The notes: generated from the letters alone by a model not told the origin. A DNA stretch of 6,007 bases from Pseudomonadota bacterium (GCA_023405565.1 JAEXXW010000269.1:1-6007); one strand, 5' to 3'; shown: positions 1 to 5,994, numbered from the stretch's first letter. Numbers and translations: made by a program.

Positions 1-2525
1 GTTTCGAGCTCACTGATCATATCCGCGCGCTTCAGATCGCCAGTCTCGTAACGCAAAGCAAGACCACGCAATTGCCCCTGCGCGGCCGATTTGCGATCCG
101 GAGAATCCGCAGCCAGACGGAAATTTCTCAGAGCATCGGAATTACGTCCGAGGCCCTGCGCCAATCGCCCCTGCAAGATCGCCATTGCGGGCTGCAATTC
201 CGACGGCGTTCCCAATGTATCGAATTCGCTCATTGTTGTCTGAGCCGATGCGAAATCGCGTGTTTCGATCGATGCGCGCATCGATTCCATGAGCGCGATC
301 CGCTGCAACTCAACCGGCAACATCGCAATCGCAGCTTCGATATTCTTGAATTCGTTGCGCGCTTCTTCCCATCGGCCAAGACGCGCTTTTGCCAGCGAAC
401 GCCACAGCGGTGCGTCATGAAGTTCCCCGAGCATCGGATTGCTCAGTTCTTTCAGCGCCTCCTCCGGGCGATTGAGCATCAGCAATGCCACGGCATGCAG
501 GACCAGTCCGGATGGATCCTCCGACGTCGGCCGGTCATCAGCAAGAGCAACATCCAGAACGCCCTTTGCCTCCGCATACATGTCGCGGGACAGATAGAAG
601 CGAGCAAGATCATAGCGTGAAGCCGTCCGCTTGGCTTCGCTGGCATCCGCCGCCGCTGCAATGAGACCATATTGACGTTCGACAAGATTCGCCTGCCGAT
701 CGAAGCCCCAAAGCTGAGGATCGAACACCATCGGACGATAGGCGGCTCGGCCACGAGCAGAAGCGCCGCCTCCGGACAGTGTGAGGCCGTTCGGCCGTCC
801 AATGACAACATTGTTGGCCAATATCTCGACCTGCACATCGTCGGCCAGCGGTTGCAGCGCCACACCATGTGTCGAGGCGAGCGCACGAAACTCGACAAAA
901 TCCTGTGGCTTGATAAAGCCCCGAGTAGGCGCAAGCGCGGTCACCACCAGAATGTTGTCACCGGTGTCCGGATCAGCGATCCGGTGCAATTCACGCGCAT
1001 TTTCGAGAGGCACGACAATCGTGGGGCGCGCAGCTTCAGACAGACTTCGCGATACAGTGAGGGGAACGGAAGGTTCGGCGATATTGTCACCGATCGTGAG
1101 AATCCAGTTCGAACCATCAACAGCAGCGCTCACGAGCCGCGGCCGATCCAGCATCAGGCGGACGATATACCCATCCGGCAGGCTCGAGCCCTGGGCATGG
1201 CGCACGATCCCGTTGGCCGCTCCGGAGAAGGCCGAAATGTCGATAGCATTGCGCGTATCAAATACCAGCCATAAGGCTCCCGCACGCCGAAAGATCGCGG
1301 CGGAGGTCGGTGTGGAAAACGGAAATGTGACCTGAAGGCTATCGCCCTGTCGCCGGACAGCCGCAGGAATATTCCCCTGCTCCGTGCCCGGCGCAGAATT
1401 AGCGATGGGAGCCACCTTGTCTTGCGACACTTGCGAAGCGACGCCGTCCTGGCGCGGTCGGACCGGGCTGGTTGCAACTGATCCGGGAGATGGAGCTGCG
1501 ACTGCTTGCCCATTCACAGCCGATGCCGGTGGCTGGACCGACGCGACTGGTTTAACTGGAGCCGCACGTTGGGCCGCCGGCGCCGCCGGAGCGCTTTGCG
1601 GCGCCTCCAGATTGGCGAGCGATCCCTGCCTGGGTTCGGCTTCCGTACCAAATCGTGAGACATCGTCCGATCGGCCCGAGGCTGGCGGAGGAGCGGCAAC
1701 CGCTTCCTTCGCGTCCGATGCACCGATATCAACGACGTAGTTCCTGTCTTCCCGAAACATTCGCACATCGGCTTTGCCAGTCAGTGCGAACCGAACCGAG
1801 ACGGTGTCGTTCTGGTCGAAACTTTCGATCGCCTTCACGGTTGCCGGCAACGAGGCTTTGATCTCGCCGAAATCGAACTTCACCCTGGCTGCAAAGACCA
1901 GCGTGACATCATCAGCACCGCGATCGCTGGTCACTGGAATAACGTCCGGCAATTCGAAGACATATCGCGTAAAGGTCGGCTGGGTCGCGACCCGTACCCT
2001 TGCCTTCTTTTCGCTTCTCAACGCCAATTGACGTTGGCTGCGCAGCGATCGCTCCGCTTCGCGTGCGCGGCGCGACAATTCCTCGATCACTTCCTTCGGT
2101 AGACCGGGCGCAAGTCCCGTCCATGTTTCCGGCAGAAGATCAATATAAAGCCGCTCGCCCGCTGCCATCGAATTGATCGTGGCCTTGCGCGTCAGCGAGA
2201 AACGAAACCCTCGCCCATCAGGATCGCGCCGCGCGGCACCCACAATATTCGGTAAAGAGGTCTGCAACTTCTCAATGTCGACGTCGACCGGTCGTCTGAA
2301 GGAAACGACGACAATGCCCCCGGCCACATTCACATCGGATTCGACCTCTTCAACCAGATGGAGAAGAATGCGAACAAAGCCACTCGACTGGTCGATCTGC
2401 ACCTCGCCAGGCACGGCCTGTGCGTGAGACGAAGACGTGCTGCCAAGCACCGTCAGCAGACCTATCGTCAGTGCAACGAGCGCTGTCCTTCCAGACCGCC
2501 ACGCGTTCTGCGTCAGTCGGCCCAT
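1..2525 (-). CDS. Large exported protein with three AMIN-like modules and TPR-like repeats (3' end outside window)
   Basis: The reading frame stays open for 841 codons and leaves the window, so the C-terminus is missing. The ATG at 2525 is chosen because AAGAAGGG lies 7 bases upstream. A GTG at 2558 has no such site. Residues 1-37 form a signal peptide: basic N-region, hydrophobic core at about 15-28, and AQA before the predicted cut after residue 37. The mature protein should therefore be periplasmic. Residues about 42-137, 177-268 and 394-480 are three diverged copies of one beta-rich module with matching strand spacing; the third reads like an AMIN domain (YIVRLMLDRP, then GSNWILTIG). An Ala/Pro-rich linker fills about 275-390. 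From about 634 onward there are roughly six TPR-like helical hairpins (for example 634-661, 672-698, 707-733, 779-806). I recall large TPR proteins of this kind next to fliL-fliM in Hyphomicrobiales, but know no assigned function. A cell-wall-associated motor or assembly role is inference. Confidence 0.88.
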   Translation of the reverse strand, partial: MGRLTQNAWRSGRTALVALTIGLLTVLGSTSSSHAQAVPGEVQIDQSSGFVRILLHLVEEVESDVNVAGGIVVVSFRRPVDVDIEKLQTSLPNIVGAARRDPDGRGFRFSLTRKATINSMAAGERLYIDLLPETWTGLAPGLPKEVIEELSRRAREAERSLRSQRQLALRSEKKARVRVATQPTFTRYVFELPDVIPVTSDRGADDVTLVFAARVKFDFGEIKASLPATVKAIESFDQNDTVSVRFALTGKADVRMFREDRNYVVDIGASDAKEAVAAPPPASGRSDDVSRFGTEAEPRQGSLANLEAPQSAPAAPAAQRAAPVKPVASVQPPASAVNGQAVAAPSPGSVATSPVRPRQDGVASQVSQDKVAPIANSAPGTEQGNIPAAVRRQGDSLQVTFPFSTPTSAAIFRRAGALWLVFDTRNAIDISAFSGAANGIVRHAQGSSLPDGYIVRLMLDRPRLVSAAVDGSNWILTIGDNIAEPSVPLTVSRSLSEAARPTIVVPLENARELHRIADPDTGDNILVVTALAPTRGFIKPQDFVEFRALASTHGVALQPLADDVQVEILANNVVIGRPNGLTLSGGGASARGRAAYRPMVFDPQLWGFDRQANLVERQYGLIAAAADASEAKRTASRYDLARFYLSRDMYAEAKGVLDVALADDRPTSEDPSGLVLHAVALLMLNRPEEALKELSNPMLGELHDAPLWRSLAKARLGRWEEARNEFKNIEAAIAMLPVELQRIALMESMRASIETRDFASAQTTMSEFDTLGTPSELQPAMAILQGRLAQGLGRNSDALRNFRLAADSPDRKSAAQGQLRGLALRYETGDLKRADMISELE

Positions 2526-2532
2526 GGCCCGA

Positions 2533-2540
2533 CCCTTCTT
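2533..2540 (-). promoter_or_regulatory. Ribosome binding site of the AMIN/TPR gene
   Basis: AAGAAGGG on the minus strand ends 7 bases before the ATG at 2525. It decides between this ATG and the upstream in-frame GTG at 2558, which has no purine-rich site in front of it. Confidence 0.6.
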
Positions 2541-2602
2541 ATTGCTTACGTCAACCACGAGGAAAAATCTGTTCGAGTGACGCCGACCCTATCTGCCGGC
2601 GC

Positions 2603-2618
2603 TTAAATCTGCGTTAAC
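2603..2618. promoter_or_regulatory. Predicted CtrA binding site, exact TTAA-N7-TTAAC
   Basis: The plus strand reads TTAA, seven bases, TTAAC, which is a perfect match to the full CtrA box known from Caulobacter and other alphaproteobacteria. The TTAA-N7-TTAA core is symmetric, so it serves either strand. It lies in the 101-base gap between the MotE-like gene and the AMIN/TPR gene, 78-93 bases before the latter's start codon, where a promoter for that gene would be expected. I see no convincing -10 hexamer downstream on the minus strand, so activation is not shown by sequence alone. Confidence 0.55.
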
Positions 2619-2626
2619 CGTGTTCA

Positions 2627-3487
2627 TCAGGAACCGTTTGGCCTGCCCTCGATCTTGGGCAATTCGCTGCCTCCCGTCCGCTGCGGCCTGCCGGTGTCGC
2701 GCGCATTGCCGGCGAGTTCGATCGTCAACCGCTGTGCGCTTTCCGGAGTCATCTGCGCCATGATGTCGGACATGCGGCGCGGCTGTATCATCTTGGCCAC
2801 TTCCGTCGCCAGCTTGATATCAAGCCGGTCAAAAATCTTGGCCGCGTCCTTGGCCTTCATGTTCTCGTACATCATGACGAGATTTTTCAGCCGCTCGCGC
2901 TCGGAGTCTTCTTTTTGTTGTGTCGCTGTGACGATCCGCGCTTCGGCATCTTTCAGATCGTTGATCTTGGTCTCAAGACGCTTCTCCGCTGCCTTCAGCA
3001 ACGTGTCACGCATGTCGAGTTCGTTCTGGCGCTTTTCGAGCTCCTGCCGCCGCTCGGACAGACGCTCAAGCAAGGCTCGCTCGGACGGAGACATCGGGTT
3101 CGCGTCAACCTGGACAAGCGTGCCGTTAACCGGCGCTTTCCGCTGCGGTGCCTGGATTTTCTTGGCGTCCTGCGAAGCCTCCTCGGATGCACCATCCTTC
3201 GGTGCTTCCTTGGGCTTAGCCGCAACCGACCCGGTGACGTCGGCATGACCGGCAGAAGCGTGCGCGGAGGACAGTTGCGGCTCGTCCTGCCGCACGACCC
3301 GTACCGGACGCGCCGCGATCGTCCTCATTTCGGCGTCCCGGGCGGCGCGGTCAACAATCGCCTGATGACCCGCCCCCAAGGTGTAACCGCCATCCATGAT
3401 GAGGCCGGTCAGCTTGAGCGCAAGCAATCCGCCTGCTGCAATCAAGACAATCGGGATCAACCGGATTTTCTGCAGGAAGTCATTCAT
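2627..3487 (-). CDS. MotE-like flagellar protein with MgtE-N-type C-terminal domain
   Basis: This 286-residue protein has an N-terminal membrane segment at about 9-32, which is either a signal anchor or an uncleaved signal peptide. A low-complexity, charged and Ala-rich region follows (about 65-130). Residues about 135-205 form a strong coiled coil rich in Glu, Arg and Lys. The C-terminal domain at about 207-260 (from MYENMKAKDAAKIFDRLD, through the MIQPRRMSDIMAQM stretch) matches the MgtE intracellular N-domain found in the MotE family (COG3334 type). In Sinorhizobium meliloti, MotE is a periplasmic chaperone of the motor protein MotC. No cysteine occurs here, unlike that protein, which is reported to form a disulfide-linked dimer. 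The ATG shares an ATGA overlap with the stop of the preceding gene and lacks a clear Shine-Dalgarno site, so translation is probably coupled. The family call is good; the exact role (stator chaperone or structural part) is inferred, so no symbol is given. Confidence 0.87.
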   Translation of the reverse strand: MNDFLQKIRLIPIVLIAAGGLLALKLTGLIMDGGYTLGAGHQAIVDRAARDAEMRTIAARPVRVVRQDEPQLSSAHASAGHADVTGSVAAKPKEAPKDGASEEASQDAKKIQAPQRKAPVNGTLVQVDANPMSPSERALLERLSERRQELEKRQNELDMRDTLLKAAEKRLETKINDLKDAEARIVTATQQKEDSERERLKNLVMMYENMKAKDAAKIFDRLDIKLATEVAKMIQPRRMSDIMAQMTPESAQRLTIELAGNARDTGRPQRTGGSELPKIEGRPNGS

Positions 3488-3963
3488 GCCGCACGGCCAT
3501 TCACGCGTGCCATGGCGCGCTCGGCAAGAGCCTGTGCCGCAGCCACGACGGATTTCGGATCCTGGAGTCTGATGTCGTCCTTGCGTATGACCGGCTCCGC
3601 GTTGCCTGCAGGCGCAGCAGCTTCGCCAGCCAGAAGCTTGTTCGCATAGGCGATCTTGCGAAGCCGGTTGAGGACATCCTCACCTGCCTTCAGATGCCCG
3701 GCCATGGCCGTGCAATAAGCTTCGGATTCGCGCAGGCGCACGCCCAGCGTGTCTTCAGCCTCTTTTGCCGTCAGCTTCAGGCCGCCGATGGCGCGTTCGG
3801 CCTTCTCGGTCGCCATCACCAGTTCGACGATGCTGGCCTTCATCAGCTTTTCGTCAGCCTTAAGCTGTCCAATCTGCTTGTTGAGACGTGCGCAATACAA
3901 AATCGTCAGAACCAACAACGCCGCGACAAGACTTTCAATCATCAGTCCGAAATTGTAGCTCAC
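3484..3963 (-). CDS. DUF6468-type membrane-anchored coiled-coil protein of the flagellar cluster
   Basis: This 159-residue protein starts with GTG at 3963, overlapping the fliM stop as GTGA. GGAGG (3972-3968), inside the last fliM codons, lies 4 bases before the GTG and supports the start. One membrane segment spans about 6-26 (rich in Leu, Val and Ala), after a short polar N-terminus. Residues about 27-105 look alpha-helical and coiled-coil, with many Lys and Glu; the tail from about 112 is Ala-rich and ends in another short amphipathic helix (about 137-155). I recognise the general architecture and position as those of DUF6468 proteins, which sit between fliM and the motE-like gene in alphaproteobacteria. 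No biochemical function is established that I can name. It could be a counterpart of Caulobacter PflI, a bitopic membrane protein that places the flagellum at the pole, but this is a guess from size, topology and gene neighbourhood. Confidence 0.85.
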   Translation of the reverse strand: MSYNFGLMIESLVAALLVLTILYCARLNKQIGQLKADEKLMKASIVELVMATEKAERAIGGLKLTAKEAEDTLGVRLRESEAYCTAMAGHLKAGEDVLNRLRKIAYANKLLAGEAAAPAGNAEPVIRKDDIRLQDPKSVVAAAQALAERAMARVNGRAA

Positions 3964-5180
3964 GGTGCCTCCAGGCGCTTTCTTGAGTCGTCGGCATTTT
4001 CAAACATGGCGTAAGTCATTTTCGGCTTGCGCAGATTCTTGGAGACACGCACGGAAATGCGGTCTCCAACCCGGCCCATCCGGCCTTCCGTCAATGAAAC
4101 GTCACCACACCGGACGGTGATTTGTGCATCCGGGCGGATTTCCAGCGGCAGCGTATCGCCAACCTTCAATTCCATGATCTGGCGCAGCGGCAGCTTGGCT
4201 TCATAAAGGACGGCATCGACACTGACCGCCGCCTGTCCGATTTCGGTCGCCAGATGCTCTTCCCAGATCTGATCACGGCCGAATTTTTCGCCCATGAACA
4301 TCTGCAGCAGGACACCGCGGATGGGTTCGATGGTCGCGTATGGCAGAAGGATCTCGGCGGTGCCGCCGCGATCTTCCATATCGATGCGCAGGCGGATCAG
4401 AATCGCGGCATTGGCCGGCCGCGTGATGGCCGCAAAGCGCGGGTTGCTTTCAATCCGGTCGATATTGAATTTCACCGGTGACAGCGGCTTGAAGGCCAGC
4501 TCCGCGTCGGCAAGGATCAATTCGACCATCCGCTTGACGAGATTGGTTTCGATCGTCGTGTAGGGACGGCCTTCCACCCGCGTGGTGCCCGAGCCGCGCC
4601 GGCCACCAAGCAGCACATCGATCATGGAATAGATCAGGCTGGAATTGACCGTGACGAGTCCGAAATTCTCCCATTCCTCGGCCTTGAAGACGGACAGAAC
4701 CGTCGGCAACGGGATCGAGTTGATGTAATCGCCGAAACGCACGGACGTGATGCGATCGAGCGACACTTCGACGTTGTCGGAGGTGAAGTTGCGCAGCGAG
4801 GTCGTCAGCAACCGGACCAGCCGGTCGAAGACGATTTCGAGCATCGGCAGACGCTCATATGACACCATCGCGCTATCGATGATGGCGCGAATGCCGGAAT
4901 TATCGTTGAGATTGACGTCGGCGAGGCTGAAGCCGAGCAGGCTGTCGATTTCTTCCTGATTGAGGACGCGCTCGGCGCTGCCCTTCGGGCTGACCTTGCT
5001 CTCATCCATCATGGCGGCCCAGGCGCTACCACCGTCGGAAGAGGCACTTTCGCCAGCTTCGCCACTTTGTGCTGCCGGTGCAACGGCGGCCATCACGTCC
5101 TGAACATCACCGCCAGCTTCGGTGGGAAGCCCCCACTCTGCCGCGAGCGCTTCCTGATCGACCTGATCATTCCCATTCAT
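3960..5180 (-). CDS. fliM: Flagellar motor switch protein FliM
   Basis: FliM is the C-ring component that binds phosphorylated CheY and passes the switching signal to FliG. The protein is 406 residues, longer than the roughly 330 of enterobacterial FliM, because of an N-terminal extension of about 70 residues. The EIDSLL CheY-binding-type motif, normally at the extreme N-terminus, lies at 73-84 (LNQEEIDSLLGF). The middle CheC-like domain spans about 98-300, with the GG-turn signature LLGGRRGSG (190-198) and GRPYTTIE (204-211). The C-terminal SpoA domain, which pairs with FliN, covers about 325-385 (KVGDTLPLEI, then GRMGRVGDRISVRVSK). The extension contains two Trp-centred short segments (AAEWG around Trp16, SAWAAM around Trp54). 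The start ATG is 12 bases after the fliL stop; its Shine-Dalgarno site is weak, suggesting coupling to fliL translation. Identification is firm. The high similarity I recall to Bradyrhizobium-type FliM is from memory. Confidence 0.97.
   Translation of the reverse strand: MNGNDQVDQEALAAEWGLPTEAGGDVQDVMAAVAPAAQSGEAGESASSDGGSAWAAMMDESKVSPKGSAERVLNQEEIDSLLGFSLADVNLNDNSGIRAIIDSAMVSYERLPMLEIVFDRLVRLLTTSLRNFTSDNVEVSLDRITSVRFGDYINSIPLPTVLSVFKAEEWENFGLVTVNSSLIYSMIDVLLGGRRGSGTTRVEGRPYTTIETNLVKRMVELILADAELAFKPLSPVKFNIDRIESNPRFAAITRPANAAILIRLRIDMEDRGGTAEILLPYATIEPIRGVLLQMFMGEKFGRDQIWEEHLATEIGQAAVSVDAVLYEAKLPLRQIMELKVGDTLPLEIRPDAQITVRCGDVSLTEGRMGRVGDRISVRVSKNLRKPKMTYAMFENADDSRKRLEAP
3968..3972 (-). promoter_or_regulatory. 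Ribosome binding site of the DUF6468 gene, embedded in the fliM 3' end
   Basis: GGAGG on the minus strand lies 4 bases before the GTG at 3963 and within the last codons of fliM (the Leu-Glu-Ala-Pro end). It supports the non-ATG start and a tightly coupled reinitiation at the GTGA overlap. Confidence 0.6.
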
Positions 5181-5192
5181 TGTTCGATACCG

Positions 5193-5708
5193 TCACTGGA
5201 CCACGATTTCTTTGAACAGGACGGCATTCACACGATTGGGCACAATCGCGTTGTTGACGCGGCGGGTCAGTTCTTCCTTGAGGCGATAAAGGCCAGCCGA
5301 CCCGTCGAGATCGGTCGGGCGCAATTCGCGCAAGTAAGTCTGGAAGGAATCCATCACCCGCGGCAGGACCGGCTGCACCTGGGCCACCATGGTCTGGTCA
5401 GGCAATTCCAGCACGATCTTCACCTTCAGATATTGCGGACGATCGTTGCCGGTGTTGGACAGATTGACGAGTGTATCCGGCAGATCGAGAAAGGCCGGCG
5501 GCTTGGCCACAGGCGCCGCAACAGCGGTGTTCGCTGCCTTGCCCTTCATCATGAAGAAGGCACCGCCCCCACCGCCAAGAATGACAAGTGCGCCGACGGC
5601 CACAAGGATCAACTTGAGTGGAAATTTCTTTTTAGGGGCAGACTTACCTTCAGTCGCACCGTCATCAGCCGCGACATCCGCCTCGGCTTGCTTCTTCTTG
5701 TCCGCCAT
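5193..5708 (-). CDS. fliL: Flagellar basal body-associated protein FliL
   Basis: FliL is a bitopic inner-membrane protein that associates with the stators and the MS ring and supports torque or stator activation. With the chosen start it is 171 residues, normal for the family. The cytoplasmic tail (1-31) is Lys/Ala/Asp-rich, one membrane segment covers about 32-54 (Leu/Val then a Gly run), and the periplasmic domain follows. Typical FliL features are the LPDTLVNLSN stretch near 76-85, the YLKVKIVLEL strand at 93-102, and the ending VLFKEIVVQ at 163-171. ATG 5708 is chosen because AGGGG (5720-5716) lies 7 bases upstream. In-frame GTG 5759, ATG 5744 and ATG 5735 would add up to 17 residues (a basic, Met-rich stretch atypical of FliL) and have poorer sites. 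It is first in the operon, 12 bases before fliM. Identification is secure; the start is fairly sure. Confidence 0.95.
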   Translation of the reverse strand: MADKKKQAEADVAADDGATEGKSAPKKKFPLKLILVAVGALVILGGGGGAFFMMKGKAANTAVAAPVAKPPAFLDLPDTLVNLSNTGNDRPQYLKVKIVLELPDQTMVAQVQPVLPRVMDSFQTYLRELRPTDLDGSAGLYRLKEELTRRVNNAIVPNRVNAVLFKEIVVQ

Positions 5709-5715
5709 CGACCAG

Positions 5716-5720
5716 CCCCT
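5716..5720 (-). promoter_or_regulatory. Ribosome binding site supporting the fliL start at 5708
   Basis: AGGGG on the minus strand lies 7 bases before ATG 5708. The three upstream in-frame starts have either a purine stretch too close (GGAAGAA directly before 5735) or only weak purine runs, so this site favours the shorter FliL. Confidence 0.55.
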
Positions 5721-5782
5721 GCTCCCGCGGGCCATTTCTTCCATTCGAGGAAGCGCCACGCTTTCTGCAAAGTTAGGACTTG

Positions 5783-5790
5783 ATGGTTAA
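5783..5790 (-). promoter_or_regulatory. CtrA-type half-site TTAACCAT upstream of fliL
   Basis: The minus strand reads TTAACCAT exactly, the 8-base CtrA half-site motif described in alphaproteobacteria. It lies 75-82 bases before the fliL ATG, a likely promoter position. No second TTAA occurs at the 7-base spacing; a CTAA three bases off phase is the nearest. In Caulobacter fliL-fliM is a CtrA-controlled class II operon, which makes the site plausible here. Confidence 0.4.
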
Positions 5791-5817
5791 CAGAACCTTT
5801 CCAGCGGGCTCCAATCG

Positions 5818-5831
5818 GGCATTTTTTGCCG
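5818..5831. promoter_or_regulatory. ftr-like (FlbD-type) element and small inverted repeat
   Basis: The minus strand reads CGGCAAAAAATGCC, containing GGCA-N5-TGCC as an inverted repeat. It resembles the Caulobacter ftr or II-1 element bound by the flagellar regulator FlbD (pattern recalled as C-C-CGGC--AAA--GC-G; about 10 of 12 fixed positions fit with its flanks). It lies about 90 bases upstream of the -24 element of the plus-strand sigma-54 candidate, a normal enhancer distance, and about 110 bases upstream of fliL. Confidence 0.35.
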
Positions 5832-5843
5832 GGTTGGACCCGG
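5829..5843. repeat. Perfect 5-base inverted repeat CCGGG-N5-CCCGG
   Basis: CCGGG at 5829-5833 and CCCGG at 5839-5843 flank TTGGA. It overlaps the edge of the ftr-like element. The T-run lies before it on the plus strand and becomes an A-run after it on the minus strand, so it is not an intrinsic terminator in either direction. It may be part of a regulator binding site. Confidence 0.4.
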
Positions 5844-5880
5844 TCGGAATTGCCGCAGCGTTAATATCTGCCGAACGCAA

Positions 5881-5920
5881 ATTTCATCTAAGTTTCTGAA
5901 ATCATTAAAATTATTGGAAT
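5881..5920. other. AT-rich spacer with inverted repeat ATTTCA-N10-TGAAAT
   Basis: Only 8 of these 40 bases are G or C, against a window that is clearly GC-richer. It contains a perfect 6-base inverted repeat (5881-5886 with 5897-5902). It lies between the ftr-like element and the sigma-54 candidate, where an IHF-bendable segment is common in sigma-54 promoters. I find no good full IHF consensus in it. Confidence 0.4.
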
Positions 5921-5935
5921 GGCACGGGCTCTGCA
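5920..5935 (+). promoter_or_regulatory. Sigma-54 promoter candidate facing the divergent gene
   Basis: TGGCACG, four bases, then CTGCA matches the sigma-54 consensus TGGCACG-N4-TTGCA with one mismatch. The invariant GG (5921-5922) and GC (5933-5934) have the correct spacing, predicting a start of transcription near 5946. It points to the plus strand, away from fliL, with a Shine-Dalgarno-like GGGAGG about 50 bases downstream. It would drive the divergent flagellar gene beyond the window, expected to be flgF. Confidence 0.55.
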
Positions 5936-5994
5936 ATGCTTGGCATGTCCGGGGCTTGGGAGAGCTTCGGCGTCAAGCGACCGGTTAACGCCTC

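Noticed and set aside
72..1335. Several plus-strand frames of 180-200 codons and a minus-strand frame at 479-934
   Set aside because: All are shadows of the long minus-strand AMIN/TPR gene, which has a signal peptide, repeated modules and TPR-like periodicity in its frame.
1384..1700. Ala/Pro-rich, GC-rich stretch as a possible insertion or repeat element
   Set aside because: It translates in frame as a low-complexity linker (about residues 275-390) between modules two and three, with no terminal repeats, which is ordinary for periplasmic multidomain proteins.
2526..2626. Terminator between the MotE-like gene and the AMIN/TPR gene
   Set aside because: I found no GC-rich stem followed by a T-run in this gap on the minus strand, so read-through from the upstream operon remains possible.
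2915..3649. Open frame of 244 codons on the plus strand opposite the MotE-like gene
   Set aside because: It runs antisense across the junction of two overlapping genes whose protein features are clear; its composition is Arg/Leu/Cys-rich and it has no credible start site.
5067..5783. Open frame of 238 codons on the plus strand opposite fliL and the start of fliM
   Set aside because: It is antisense to two confidently identified flagellar genes, shows no recognisable domain, and is His/Arg-rich in the way antisense frames of GC-rich genes usually are.
5818..5843. Hairpin next to a T-run as an intrinsic terminator
   Set aside because: The T-run precedes the hairpin on the plus strand and is an A-run on the minus strand, so neither transcript would have stem then U-tract. 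The position between divergent promoters also argues against it.
5903..5940. Sigma-70-type promoter toward fliL (TTGCAG, 15 bases, AATAAT on the minus strand)
   Set aside because: The -35 matches only 3 of 6 bases and the spacer is 15. In such an AT-rich stretch a partial -10 match is expected by chance.
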